Below, one piece after another: positions 15,781 to 26,808 of a DNA stretch of 64,000 nucleotides. Where the stretch lies: positions 8,928,001 through 8,992,000 of the forward strand of contig NC_016457.1 in assembly GCF_000226115.1 (NCBI RefSeq). Reading direction: 5' to 3'. The notes below the pieces were generated by a model. The model was not told the DNA's origin. It saw only the letters and a list, made by a program, of their open reading frames with translations, and searched no databases. Each line of letters opens with the position of its first letter. Positions within the stretch are counted from its first letter, which is position 1. This DNA comes from Thermothielavioides terrestris NRRL 8126. Taxonomy: Eukaryota; Ascomycota; Sordariomycetes; Sordariales; Chaetomiaceae. The translations under genes were made by a program, and so were the position numbers.

Positions 15781-16963
15781 AGTGCGAAGAAGCCTTTTTT
15801 TTTATAATATATATATAAAAATAGTATTAAAGCTAAAAAGAAGGCGCTATATACACTATAGCCTAGGATTAAAGCTAGCTATAGAGAAGTTGCTTGATAA
15901 ATTGAAAATAGATATAGACTAAAGAGTAGCTCTTCTTATATTGCTCTACTAAAGTAGAGGAGCTATAAAGCGAAAGTAGTAAAGACAATAAATAGAGGCT
16001 TTAAAAGCTTTAACTCTAGATTAATATAGATATAGTTACTATAAAGGAGTAAAAAGTATATAGAGAATAATAAATATATTATATAGATATAAAGAGGCTA
16101 AAAAAAATATACTATAAAGAAGTAGTAGATCTCTATAGCCTATAGCCCTTAGCTAAGATCCTATAAGTATATAAAGACCTTAGTAAAGTATAGAGCTCCC
16201 TATTTATATAGACCTATATAGGAGCTATTAGCCCACAGTAGTTCCTATTTTAGAAGAGAGTCCTAAATACGTCTATACTACTATATTACTAGAGTAAAGT
16301 ACTATAGACTATTACCTATTTAGCAATATACTATAAAGACCTAAAGGTTATTATAGAAAAGCTTATAGTCTAGGACTAATATATAGTATTTATACTACTT
16401 AGGAGTAAAAGAGATATATAAACTTTTATAATATAGCTAATATATATAAAGCGTCTATATAAATACTAGTTTACCTTTAAGCTAAATATTAAAAATAAAG
16501 CTAAATATAATAGGGCTATAAAGAGCTAAGTAGATGAGCAAGCAACGTATAGTAGCTAGGGCTATATAGTAGAGGAGCCTTCTATAGGAGGCCCTAGGAA
16601 TAATAATATAGGTAGGAAGAAGAGAAGGAGGAAGAGGCGTAGGAAGGTCAGCCTTTAATTGCCCTAGGCATGTATATAGCGCACTTAGCGGCAAGGATCC
16701 TCGTGCCAAGGGCATACTACGTAAGCAAGTGGTACGTAATAGGCTATATAGGCCGCCTATATCTCTACCGCTACTAGGCGGGAAAGGTAAGTTCTAGCAA
16801 GTTAGATAGATAGAACTTTGGGAAGCTCGCCCTGCGTAGCGGGGCGTAGCGCGGGCGCTACGCGTGAGTAGGTAGTGTATATAGAGGTGGAGGGACCGCT
16901 TGCCCTTAGGGGCGGGGCGCTTAGAGCCCCCTCGGTATAAGATTAATAATAATAATAATAATA
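15781..16963 (+). mobile_element. LINE 3' fragment, copy 2, with short TAA tail
   Basis: Homologous to copy 1 from about 16,060 onward and ending in the same GGTATAAGAT plus a TAA tail of about six units. The last 300 bases (about 16,640-16,930) are GC-rich and much less RIP-mutated than the matching part of copy 1, so the two copies differ in RIP load. It lies head-to-head with the minus-strand LINE on its left. Its upstream limit is uncertain because no sharp edge is visible near 15,781. Confidence 0.65.
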
Positions 16964-17197
16964 TATAAGCTTAGTTTCTAGCTAAAACATTTTGACACTC
17001 TAAAATAGTCTCTAAGATCATTTTGGCACTCTCCCTCTTGCGCGCTAAGGTAGTTAAAAGTTATTACACTACTTTAGTATAAGCTCTCCTGCAGGCTTAG
17101 CAGCCTTGGAGACCTTCAACCCACTCATTTTCACCATTATTCACCTCTATCTTGTTTCTACGCATCTAAGCACACTATCCGACAGCAAGTGCATTGA
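16964..17197. other. Boundary between RIP block and gene-bearing DNA
   Basis: Composition shifts over about 100 bases from TA-rich to normal. It includes two similar short stretches, TTTTGACACTCTAAAAT and TTTTGGCACTCTCC, about 35 bases apart. It contains the 3' flank of the thioesterase gene. Confidence 0.6.
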
Positions 17198-17738
17198 CTA
17201 CAGTCTGCTAGTGCAGCCCTTTACAAGAATACGTTCTAACCCCTTTCGCAGCTTCGGATCCATGCCCTGAGGACTCGGCCTCGCTGTGGCTCGGTCAACA
17301 AAGACCTGCACAAACTCCCCCACAGACCTAACCTCGACCTTGCCTTTCTCAAAGAGGGCTATCTCATATGTGACGCTCGAGTTTCCAATGCGGTTGACCC
17401 GCAGGGCGAGCTCTGCGCAAGCAGGGAATGAGATGGGCGCGAAGTAGTCGTTGTGGGAATGGACAACCATGCCGTACTGCTGCGAGGACGGGGGATGGAG
17501 CCCACATTGTTCAATCAAGTAGGTGTTGATGACAGAGTCGTAGAGGAAGTTGTAGATGGAATTGTTCATATGGTCATACATGTCGTTGTCGTTCCTGTCA
17601 GAAGAAGTGGGTCAGCTTCGCCGGGAGATTTTGGCGCAGTCTCCCGATTCGAGTTGCTATTCACCATCGTGTCCTGTACTCCATGATGTAGGGATAATCC
17701 GCCCTCGTGCGGCTTTTCAGGTCGCTGATATTTGGCAT
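17198..17738 (-). CDS. Acyl-CoA thioesterase-like protein, hotdog fold (4HBT family)
   Basis: Two exons, 17738-17665 and 17594-17198, give 156 residues. The 70-base intron has donor GTGAAT and acceptor CTGACAG. Splicing joins YRTRW to NDNDMYDHMNNSIYNF, the signature of YbgC/4HBT hotdog thioesterases, with the conserved Asp and HMNN motif at the start of the catalytic helix. Such proteins hydrolyse acyl-CoA thioesters; the substrate cannot be told. The chosen start is MPNISDLK; the frame is open further upstream, so a longer N-terminus (for instance a mitochondrial leader on another exon) is possible. It is the first gene right of the RIP block and diverges from the pseudouridine synthase gene. 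Confidence 0.82.
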
Positions 17739-18172
17739 TGCGGTGGGACGCGGTTGGAAGAATTCGGAGGCTTTGTCGCTTAAGGAGCGTGAGCAAGCCA
17801 GCAAAGGCGGGAGAGGAACACAAACAATCACCTTTTCAGCTCTAGGGAGGGTGAGGGAGATCCGGTTCCCACCAACGGCATTAATCGGAAAGGAAAGGGC
17901 CTTATGGAGGTGCACCTTAACTAGTGGGTGGAACGAAGGGAAGCCGAGGTCCCGGCTGCGATCGGTTCGGCCGGTGCCCCTCCCCGTGCACTCGGAGCGG
18001 AGAAGGTGGGGCACCTGGGAAGCAATGCGGGTTCTCGCTATCACCCGTGGTCAACGCCCTACTTTTTCAGCTGAAAATCGCTGTTCCCGCCCTGTCGCTG
18101 CGAAGACGTCGAGGGAATCACTTGCAACCGAACCGGCGTTGCGCGAACAAGTCCGTAGCGCTCTGCGCTTGA
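17739..18172. promoter_or_regulatory. Shared divergent upstream region
   Basis: 434 bases lie between the divergent starts of the thioesterase and pseudouridine synthase genes, so this must hold both promoters. No TATA box or known motif stands out. Part of it may code for an extended thioesterase N-terminus. Confidence 0.5.
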
Positions 18173-19642
18173 ATGACGGAGGGCTTTCAGGCGCGCACCG
18201 GCATTATCGTGGCTTCGTGCCAGGAGATGGCAGTTTCGACAAGCAGTCTCGACGCCTCGGGCGAGTCGAGGCGGGACCGAGAAGGCGCAACCCCCTCGGA
18301 CGCCGGGCTCCAGCTGCCGCATTCACTTCCTCCAGAGAAATGGCCGTGGCCATACTATTTCGAAGACGGCCTCCGTCGGGTTTCTCCTTATTTTTACACA
18401 TATAACACGTGGTGCAAAGAACGATGGCGTGGTCGCCAGCTCGTCGACATTTTCGAAAGCGAGTTCCGCGATCGGCCCCTTGAGTACTACCGCGCCGCCA
18501 TGGTGTCCGGCCAGGTTGCTGTCAATGGCAAGACGGTCGGTCCAAATTACATTCTCAAGAACGGCGATCTCATATCCCACACCACGCATCGCCATGAACC
18601 GCCTGTCACCGCAGAACCCATCGGGATCATCCACGAGGACGAGGACATGGTGGTCATCAATAAGCCGTCGGGCCTGCCTGTCCACCCGGCTGGGCGCTAC
18701 AACTACAACTCGGTCGTCGAGATCATGAAGCAAGAGCGAGGGCCCAATTTCGCACCGCGGCCGTGCAACAGGCTCGACCGGCTCACGAGCGGCATCATGT
18801 TTATCGCAAAACATGCCAAGGCGGCTGAGCAGCTGGGCGCCCAAATCCTCCGACGAAGCGTCCGCAAGGAATACATCGCCCGCGTTATCGGCCGATTCCC
18901 TGACGGCGAGGTTGTGTGCGATCAGCCCATCCTGCAGATCTCCCCCAAGCTTGGCTTGAACCGGGTGCGAGCCAACGGCAAACCCGCGAGGACAGTCTTC
19001 AAGCGTCTGGCCTACTATCCCCCAACTGCCAGCTCGGCACAGGCTCGACATTGCGGGCCGGAGACGGGCAAGCCCTCGACGGCTAACGAGCTCGGAGAAG
19101 CTGTTGAGCAGACCCGCCGTTGCGAGTCGCAGGAGGGATATTCCATCGTCCGGTGCTTGCCCGTAACGGGGAGAACCCATCAGATCCGAGTGCACCTACA
19201 ATTCCTCGGGCATCCCATCCAAAACGACCCGATCTATGCCAACCAGAAGGTCTGGGGTCTCGATCTGGGCTGCAATGATGCCGAGGCCACCCAGAACACT
19301 GACGAGGATATCATCACTCGACTCTCGCGTATGGGCAAAGACCAAGTTGCCGACGCTGTCGCGTACCACGACGAGATGGTGGACGAATATTACAAACGGA
19401 AGGCCGAAAAAATGTCGGGCGAGGTTTGTGCGCTCTGCGGCACCCCACTGTACACCGACCCGGGAGAACAGGAGCTTTCCCTTTGGCTCCATAGTCTCCG
19501 GTATGAAGATGCTGAGGGAACGTGGAGCTATGCCAGTCCATTGCCCGCTTGGGCCTTGCCGCCGGAAGGGAGCTGTGGACCGACACAGGTTGGCGGCATG
19601 GAGGACTTGGTCGGAGCAGCTGGAATCGCCCCTGTTGAGTGA
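18173..19642 (+). CDS. PUS9: tRNA pseudouridine synthase, RluA family (Pus9/Rib2-like)
   Basis: Single-exon frame of 489 residues; a second in-frame ATG at 18227 (MAVSTSS) is an alternative start. After a 65-residue leader come an S4-like RNA-binding segment (ERWRGRQLVDIFESEF, then VNGKTV) and the RluA catalytic domain. The catalytic loop reads NRLDRLTSG with the essential Asp. A second conserved block reads VTGRTHQIRVHLQFLGHPI. The C-terminus has a CxxC motif (CALCGTPLYTDPG) seen in fungal Rib2/Pus9 relatives. The family isomerises uridine in tRNA; Pus9 makes pseudouridine 32 in yeast mitochondrial tRNA and Pus8/Rib2 does so in the cytosol. No deaminase domain is present, so this is the Pus9-like form. 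The exact target is inferred. Confidence 0.88.
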   Translation: MTEGFQARTGIIVASCQEMAVSTSSLDASGESRRDREGATPSDAGLQLPHSLPPEKWPWPYYFEDGLRRVSPYFYTYNTWCKERWRGRQLVDIFESEFRDRPLEYYRAAMVSGQVAVNGKTVGPNYILKNGDLISHTTHRHEPPVTAEPIGIIHEDEDMVVINKPSGLPVHPAGRYNYNSVVEIMKQERGPNFAPRPCNRLDRLTSGIMFIAKHAKAAEQLGAQILRRSVRKEYIARVIGRFPDGEVVCDQPILQISPKLGLNRVRANGKPARTVFKRLAYYPPTASSAQARHCGPETGKPSTANELGEAVEQTRRCESQEGYSIVRCLPVTGRTHQIRVHLQFLGHPIQNDPIYANQKVWGLDLGCNDAEATQNTDEDIITRLSRMGKDQVADAVAYHDEMVDEYYKRKAEKMSGEVCALCGTPLYTDPGEQELSLWLHSLRYEDAEGTWSYASPLPAWALPPEGSCGPTQVGGMEDLVGAAGIAPVE

Positions 19643-21992
19643 ACACTGCATACCACGTGGTCGAGGCAGTCGTCCGATGGATGCTGTTGAGCTACGTGGG
19701 TCGGTCTGCCAGTGTTCCTTCATTGGTAGTTGTCGGCCGAAAGTCTCGGCAGCTGCCCCGAAGCAATAAGAGAACACACGGGGAAGGAGTCGCTCAAACC
19801 CTTGCCAAGCGCAACAGGTAAATTGTCTTCACACCGAGCTTCACTATCACACCTCTCTTTCTCTCCGCCCTGCTTGCCATGTCCCCAACCCAAACTACCC
19901 GTCTGACATGCACCTCTTAGCATCTGTTGTCACTTTGTTCCTCAAACCCCATGGAAATCCCCACGGCCCCCGTTTCTTCCCATTCCCGCGGCTGGATCAC
20001 GGAGCCTGAGTCCAAGAGATGCCGTTCACTCAACGGTTTGATGTGCATGGCCCTTCGAAGGGTGCATCGAGTGGGAGTAGGTTTGACGCGGCCGATTAAA
20101 GGGTCGTGGAACGCCCTGCATCCCTTTGTCAGACCCCGGTACGATCTCATCCGGCTGGCTGGGTGAAGACGAGTCGTCTTGTTGGGTCTTGGCGATTTCT
20201 ATCCACCGGAACTATTAAGGCGGTCGTCGCTGGTAGTTACTCAGACACGACTATGCCTAGCCCCCTCGTGCATTCGGCCAACAACCACGCCTAAGTGGAG
20301 TATACGGTGCTGTTGATGCACGCGTCCAGCCCTCAGCAGCGGAAAGCGTGGAGCATGTGCCCTCACGTGTCTCGAGGCAATCTCGTGCAAGCTCGGCACC
20401 TTTGCACTCGGCACCTCGAAGGCTTGAAGCTGCTTCTGAGAGGAGCCCGTTGTTCCCCTCTCCCCATTGCCTTCCAGCCTTTGTATGAGCTGGACTGCGA
20501 AGCGGCGCCGTCAAACCCCGATACGGTTTTCCTTCCCTCACCGCAGACTGCAGAGATGACGGGGCCGAGGCGTCCAGAAAGGATGAACCTACGCTTCGCC
20601 ATCGCATGTTTCTGCCCGTCTAGCGAGGCCATCGACTTGCCGAACATTTGATAATCCAAGCTTTGGTTGAGTCTTACAGTCTCTCAAATCCAAGGTCGTG
20701 GGAGTGAGCTCAAAAGGAGAAGTGTCCCCCGCAAATCATGACATCTACCTTCCGCTTTGGTGTCTTCAGAACATCCTCTGTGCCACGCAAGTGGTTGGCT
20801 CGCGATATCCGAAACTCCTCCTCGTTTCCCTTCCCCCCCGCGTGGCAGTGTTGACTCCCTGCCTCAACACATGTACCAACAGTCCGCCATCAAAATTTCC
20901 AGTCTCATAAGAGGCAAGTCGACAATGTGCTGTCATGGAACGGGCGGCCATGTGATTAGTTATCCTAGGGTTAGGGTCAGTGGGAGCTGTCAAGACAGGC
21001 AGCGGAACATCCCCACTTTACCGCTTCGTCCTCAAGTAAACCCACTGCGGGGGCGATTCTCCCTCTTTTGGGACCGAGTTGATGTTTCAGCTTGGACACT
21101 CCGTTGGTTGGCTCCTTCGTGGGCGGCTGTCCATGTGGGGAAAACGGTTAGGTCTGGAAGCCAGGCAGGCGCCCTACGCAGGTGACCAGCGTCTCTCAAA
21201 GGTGACCGACGGATGCAGAGCGCGGCCAGAGGCCAGACCGGGAGGTGCGCGGGCAGACACGACGAGCGTTGATCGTACCACGATCGTTGACGAGGCATAC
21301 ACGGTATACGTATCGCGCAGGCCAAAGCCGGCTCGGCTCGTGAATTACTTGTACCTCACTCAGGATCAAGCCCGTCGAGCGGTCCCCAAGGTCTGTGGCA
21401 TGAAAGTCGTGATATTTAGTGACTTCTGGCTGTCATTGCCGCCTGTGATCGCCTCGCAGGTAAGGGGTGTGGGTTGATACTGAAAGGCGTTAGAAGACAT
21501 GAAGCAGCGATTGCCGAAGATTAGCGTGGCGGGCAATGCTGGTTTAGCAGCGGCAGTTGGACTTAGCTCCTGGCGCTGCTGCAACGGGGATCCCTGACTT
21601 GGTGCGATGGGGCAACTGGCCACTGCTCTGCTGCAAGGCTCGTCCTGGAGTATTCTTGCATGTGCTCCACTGTCGGGGGCAATCTGGACCTTGCCTTGTC
21701 GGTATGGAGAACTGAGCGGCCCCCGGTAGACGGTATAAGGCGCGCACACCCCGCGGTCAAGCGGTTGTTGGGTGGAGGGGACTGATTGGACCTCACGGCC
21801 GCCCTCGAGATAGAGACACAAGACCATCTGCCCGCCACCCCGCCGATACAGCGTGGTGTGGTGATCATCTTCATCCTTTCGCCCGCGGACCTCGCATACG
21901 CTGTCGCCTCGCAGCCGATACGTGGCCCGCCGCGCAGAGTTCGACTGACCGACCGGAAGCTCTCGGGCCGATCCAGAAGACAGAGCTGGAAT
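19643..21992. other. Intergenic region, 2.35 kb
   Basis: Ordinary-composition DNA between two plus-strand genes. All frames are short, overlap each other and lack a recognisable domain. It probably holds the pseudouridine synthase 3' UTR and a long 5' leader and promoter of the bZIP-like gene. No tRNA was seen. Confidence 0.55.
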
Positions 21993-22995
21993 ATGTCACT
22001 ACAATCTCCGCCGAAGGAGGTCTTCAAGCCTTCCAAGGGGAGGGGCAAAGGTGAGTGGGTAGCACCGGAGCTTCGCAGCCTGCCCGGACGCTCCGTCGAT
22101 GAGCTGACCAAGTGATCCGCATGAAACAGGCGCCAGGCGCGTCAGCAATCTCTCGGAAGAACAGCGGAACAAGAAGCGCGAGAATGATCGGATAGCGCAG
22201 CAAAACATCCGGCGCCGCAATAAGGAGTTGATTGAGAGCCTCCAGAACGAGGTTGAGACGCTCCGGCAGCTGAAGCAGGTGCAGACGGGGATAGCACTCA
22301 TGAACCGGGTCAATGAACTGCAGGCCCAGGTGCGAGAGCTGCGTGCGTCACAGAAGGCTTCCCTCATACACAGCGGGAGGCAGTATCCCTCCCCAGGTAC
22401 GTCATCACTGGCGGGTGCGCTGCTCTTGTAACTTTCGTACCACGGTCCCTGACGCCAAGTCATGCCCAGTGTTCGAGGCGGAAAGGCTGCCGCCGGGCGC
22501 CGGACACTCGCCCGGCGAGTATAGCAGCGTGTCGCACAGTTTCGGGTCTCCCTACCTCCCGAGCGCGCACCCGTACGACCACTGGCCCAGCAGCGTGGTG
22601 CCCGCCCCTTCGGTGGTTACGGTGAACTCGGTGGCCTCGAGCCCCGGCGCATCTGGCACCGGCGAGGAGTTCACGCCGGGATACGCGCACACGAGCGTGC
22701 CCATGATGGACGGAGCCGTTGTGGGCAGAAACACGTCCCCTCCGGACGCCGAATCCGGCAAAGGAGAGTACGGAGGGATTGACGCAGGTATGGCGGCAGA
22801 ACCGCGGCAACCGGCCGACCCACCGGACCCTGGAGTTCCCTTTCGTACTGACTGACGTGATTCGGACCACCAGGAGCTTCTCCCGGGAGAGGATTCTCGA
22901 GCCACAAGGCCCCGCACTCTTCGTCCGGGTACATACCAGAGTCTCCCTGGCCTGTGTACCCAACGGGCCCTTATTACGCACAAACGGCCCTCTGA
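21993..22995 (+). CDS. bZIP-like transcription factor
   Basis: Four exons (21993-22050, 22130-22396, 22470-22787, 22874-22995) give 254 residues; introns are 73-86 bases with GT-AG ends and all phases agree. The second exon has a basic region around KKRENDRIAQQNIRRRNKE, at about residues 30-48, leading into a heptad-like helix (ELIESLQNEVETLRQLKQV, then MNRVNELQAQVREL). This is a bZIP-type DNA-binding and dimerisation arrangement, with one more residue between the invariant Asn and the Ala-Gln pair than classical bZIPs have. The rest is Pro/Ser/Gly-rich and disordered, as in activation regions. A nuclear regulator is likely; targets are unknown. The last exon ends in TAL followed by TGA. Confidence 0.78.
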
Positions 22996-25866
22996 CGGGG
23001 AGGAATCACGGGCCAGCCTGCGCAGGAGCTGATCCAGTTGGGAGGGTCCGGACGTTGTGATGTTGAGGGACGGACGGAAGAGGGATAGATGGGTGGGAGC
23101 AGCGGCGCCATGCTTGCTCCCGGCTGCTGCCCAGCAAGCCGAATGGTTTAGATTTGGCGTGAATGCACAGAGGAGAGAGACAGGGCGGCGTGGATCGGCT
23201 CCGGTCATACCGTCATAGCTATTAGATCGCGAACAGCATGGCCTCGAGGGTTGGGATCAGCATTCGGATTATTATGTGACGGCGTTGGGAGGCCGTTTCG
23301 GTATTTGGAGTTAGCCGGACCGGCCACGGAGTTGGGGACTGGGTTCTGCGGAAGTGGACAGCGATGTGAATGCGTCGACGCTCCGCGCCGGGGGAGGGGT
23401 ATAGGGGAAGGGGGGAAGAAGGGGTGTTGGTGGTTTAGACTCGATGGTATCGAGCGCTGCCCAGGGAGCTTGTATTCGGCTAGTATGCATGTACTCGTCG
23501 TAATATACAAACAAGGAGTAGGTGTATGGTGTGTTAAGGGCTCGCTTCCCATGTCCTTGCTCAGGTAGGTAGGCACCTCTCCTAACTTGCCTGGTTGCCA
23601 GACTTGCAGAGCAAGCGAGAGCTCTCCGGCAAAGCCGTTCCAGGTTCGCTCATTAGCCCGCCGTGTGCTGTCTTCATCGAAATGTAGCTTTCCCGCGGTA
23701 TCCTGGAGATTGATGCCTGCCATACTCAGTGTACTGTAACAGAAGACCAGGTCCGACGCTGCACCAGATACCCACAGGGGTGGGCCGAACTGGCATCTGT
23801 GCGCTTGTCGGAAGGCTGCCTGTGATACTGTGATCACAGTCCGTGATGCGCGTGATCGGACCCATCTGTTCCGCTAGCTAGAGATGGGTTGTCAAATAAC
23901 GTTAGTTCATCAGCGACGGGAGAGCCGGCGTTTGCAACCTTGTCCTACATATCCCGTCTTACAGTTACACAGTACAGGGAAACATCAACAGCAATAACGA
24001 AACAGCACATTGTATTCCATACTTCCGGACTACTTCCTAGTCCACACCAAAGACGCTCGTGATTTACGGGCAGCCAAACGTCAACCCAACATCTTCCAGC
24101 CCGAGGGTAAAGCTGTATCTCGTTGCGGAGCTCTGCTGTTACACTGGTAAGGGCACGGTGGGAGCAGAGATGATGGATGGATGGCGGCTTTCGCCGCCAA
24201 GCTGTGGCGACGGGGAAGTTCCGTCGTTGTGTACGGATTAACTTGCGGCAAGTGGATATGCGATGCGTACGGTGTGAAACGGAGCAGGCTTATCGGGTAA
24301 GGATCCTCTGGTTGGTTGTCCGTAGGTTGGCGCGTCGGCTCGTGGTTCGACGGCGGCAGGGAAGCCTTCAGCTCTTTAACGACAAATCATAACATCCCAA
24401 GTCTCCTCGGTCCTTCGCACGAGGGCGGCAACAGCATGCGCGTGCCTCCGTCCGCCACACCGGGAGGCACGGTGCTACAAACGAGCGGAAAGGGGTAACA
24501 CCTCCAACCTTACCAGTCTTGGGTGATTTGCAAGACTCAGCGAGTTCACAGTAGCCTCTGGGCGAGGAACCTAAACCCTGCAGACCGCAAGCTTCGAAAG
24601 TGGTCCACATGGCGGAGTGCAGTCTGCGTATACTCGTATTGTGGGCTCGTCCTTCCTCGCGCTTTAGGCGTTGGTCTGCGGCACCGAATGAGGGAAGGTG
24701 TTCGGCACGTTGGCCACTGCATCGGATAACGCGGTTGCAGCCCGTTCAACCTGGTTGGCGAGGGCGCCGTTTGCTCTACTACCAATGTCCGGGCCGACAG
24801 GGAAGTCCGGATATTGGAGACAAACCCAGAGAGTAATGAGGAGCTACAACACAGAACCCAAGCTGCTTGCAGCTATGCACTGCCCACGGGAAGAGTGAGC
24901 TTTTTTTTGGCCGGGAGGGTGTGAACGGGGAGCTTCTCAGCGGCATGAAGCGGCAAGCGCTTTCCTTACCCTTGAAGATTACTAGGTAAGGAGATGCTGG
25001 CCAAATGCTGTGGCGAGTTAGCCACCATGGACTGAGGTAAGAGCTTTGTGACGGACCGCGTTACGACCGTAATATGGGGGCGAGTAGAAAGAGGGAATGG
25101 TAAGGAGAAAACCACGCTCGGTCTCTTCGGAGAGATATTGGCCTGTGAAGCCATGGATAGCTGGACTTGCAAGTCCAGATGTGAAACAGTTGTCGATGGG
25201 CAGAAGTGGCGGGGGCCGAAAAGCACGGACCATCAGCAGGGTAATTGGCTGATGACGCGATAGATAGCGTGGCGGCAAAGTGACGTATGGGAGGGGAGGT
25301 TGGTTGAAGTCGCGGCAGCGGTGCTGAGGAGGAGTATCCGGTCTCGGCCAAGAGGGTATGAAGTGCGGGCGGTTGTCGTTGCCCAGCTCGCGGGAGACTC
25401 TCCCACACCGCGCCAGCAGCTAGCGGCAAGTTCGAGGCAAGCATCATCTCGAGGACATCGGCTCTGAGACAAAGGGGGCATTTGGCTGGCAAAACCACAC
25501 CGGCGTGTAGGCCAGGTCCAAATGTCCAATTCCAGTGACTGGGAGGTCGAAAACGAACCGTATTGGCAGCATAGACGCTTGTGCGGTATTCCCTCCGTGT
25601 TGCAAGAACTCGGGTTCTGCGGGCCTTTCAACCGCGACCTGAGTTGCGAATGATATTGTCCCTCTTCGGTTCTCCGCTGCCGGGTGATAGATGGTTCAGA
25701 GCGTCACAAAAAGGGGAAAAAAAAAAGGAGAATTGGCAGGATAGGAATGTTGAGAGTGCTCTGCTTGGCATTGCTTGACGGCTTGACTGCTGGATCCTTA
25801 TTGGCGTTGAGTTCGCCTCTGCCGCTTGAGGTGAGGTCGGAAGGGAGGTTAGTTCCTTGCTCTCCT
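22996..25866. other. Intergenic region, left part of a 3.8-kb gap
   Basis: No frame with recognisable content on either strand; the longest (210 codons, minus strand near 23,205-23,837) has no domain and an odd composition. AT content is moderate and CA/TG normal, so this is not RIP-treated repeat. It holds the 3' UTR of the bZIP-like gene. Confidence 0.5.
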
Positions 25867-26015
25867 TAACGTCGCCTACTACCTTCCCGAATACACTAGG
25901 ATCTCAAACACCGGCCCGAAACGGTCTACGAAATTTTGCCAAAAGAACTTTGCCAGCTGAGATCGGTCCAGTGTTCTAGATCCTAGGGTGTTCGGGAAGG
26001 TAGTAGGCGACGTTA
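25867..26015. mobile_element. MITE-like element, 145 bp, TA target duplication
   Basis: Bases 25,869-26,013 form an almost self-complementary unit. The outer 23-24 bases are perfect inverted repeats (AACGTCGCCTACTACCTTCC and onward). The match continues with a few mismatches to about 47 bases per arm: GATCTCAAACACCGG on the left against GATCTAGAACACTGG on the right arm's complement. TA dinucleotides flank both sides (25,867-25,868 and 26,014-26,015), as expected for Tc1/mariner-type insertions. It has no coding capacity and is not RIP-mutated. A structural RNA hairpin is the alternative. Confidence 0.72.
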
Positions 26016-26808
26016 TTGGTCGCCCAATTCTCATCGGTGAGGCGCCCCAGCCGCTGCGCCCCACGCCACCGCTAGTTAGTGGTGGCGTCCTTTCGCAATC
26101 CGCTCCCTGGCCTGAGCAAAGGCTCACAACAACGCCAAAAAACCCCACTACCCCACACCCCCACCACCTCCCCACCGAACATCGGCCTTAACCGTGTGGC
26201 GGTATTCCCGCTTTCTGGAGGCAGTTTCACGGACAGGTGCGCAACGCGGAAGAGAAGATGTACACAGAAGGCATCTTGATGAGAGTGTCTAGACGTTAGC
26301 TAGGCAACTCCTTGATACAGCACCTAAAGTAAGGTAGGTAGCTTATTCTGGCCCGCGCTAGATGTTCCGGGCAAGTCTTGCAGAGTAAGCGGGAGGTCGG
26401 TCCCAAAATGCTACTGTGCAGCAAGGCGCCGGTTTGCGGTGCCCAAATTCCCTCGCTTTGCCTGGTTTGATCAAATCCACTTCGGTGTTTAACGGCTGTG
26501 GAGATCCGGGCCTCCGGTGGCATCGTCCATCGGCGTCTCGCTCCCAGGGGGGAGGAAAACCGCAGCGGTTGATGCGCACCTTACCCCGCCCCACATAACA
26601 CCGAGTTGTCCACCCTTCCGGGGTCTTCAAGCTGCCCCCATCTCATTGACCGGGTCGACAGTCGCGGTGCTGGCCAACTCTGCCGTCTTTTCTCCTCAAG
26701 GCGCCCACGACCGGTTTCAGGACCACCGAGAGAAATCTTGACTTCCGACTTCGTCTACGATCGATCCCCTCTTCTACACTATTGGCACATTCCGTCGCCT
26801 ACTCGCCG
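26016..26808. other. Intergenic region upstream of the MFS gene
   Basis: About 790 bases with no supported gene; expected to hold the promoter and 5' UTR of the transporter. CCCCACCACC-type pyrimidine/purine-biased runs occur near 26,140-26,180. Confidence 0.45.

Noticed and set aside
20257..21827. Several 100-150 codon frames between the pseudouridine synthase and bZIP-like genes
   Set aside because: They overlap on both strands, use mixed frames and show no domain or splice-consistent model.
25867..26015. The large inverted repeat as a transcription terminator or structural RNA
   Set aside because: Arms of about 47 bases with a TA duplication fit a transposon end better, and no gene end is adjacent.
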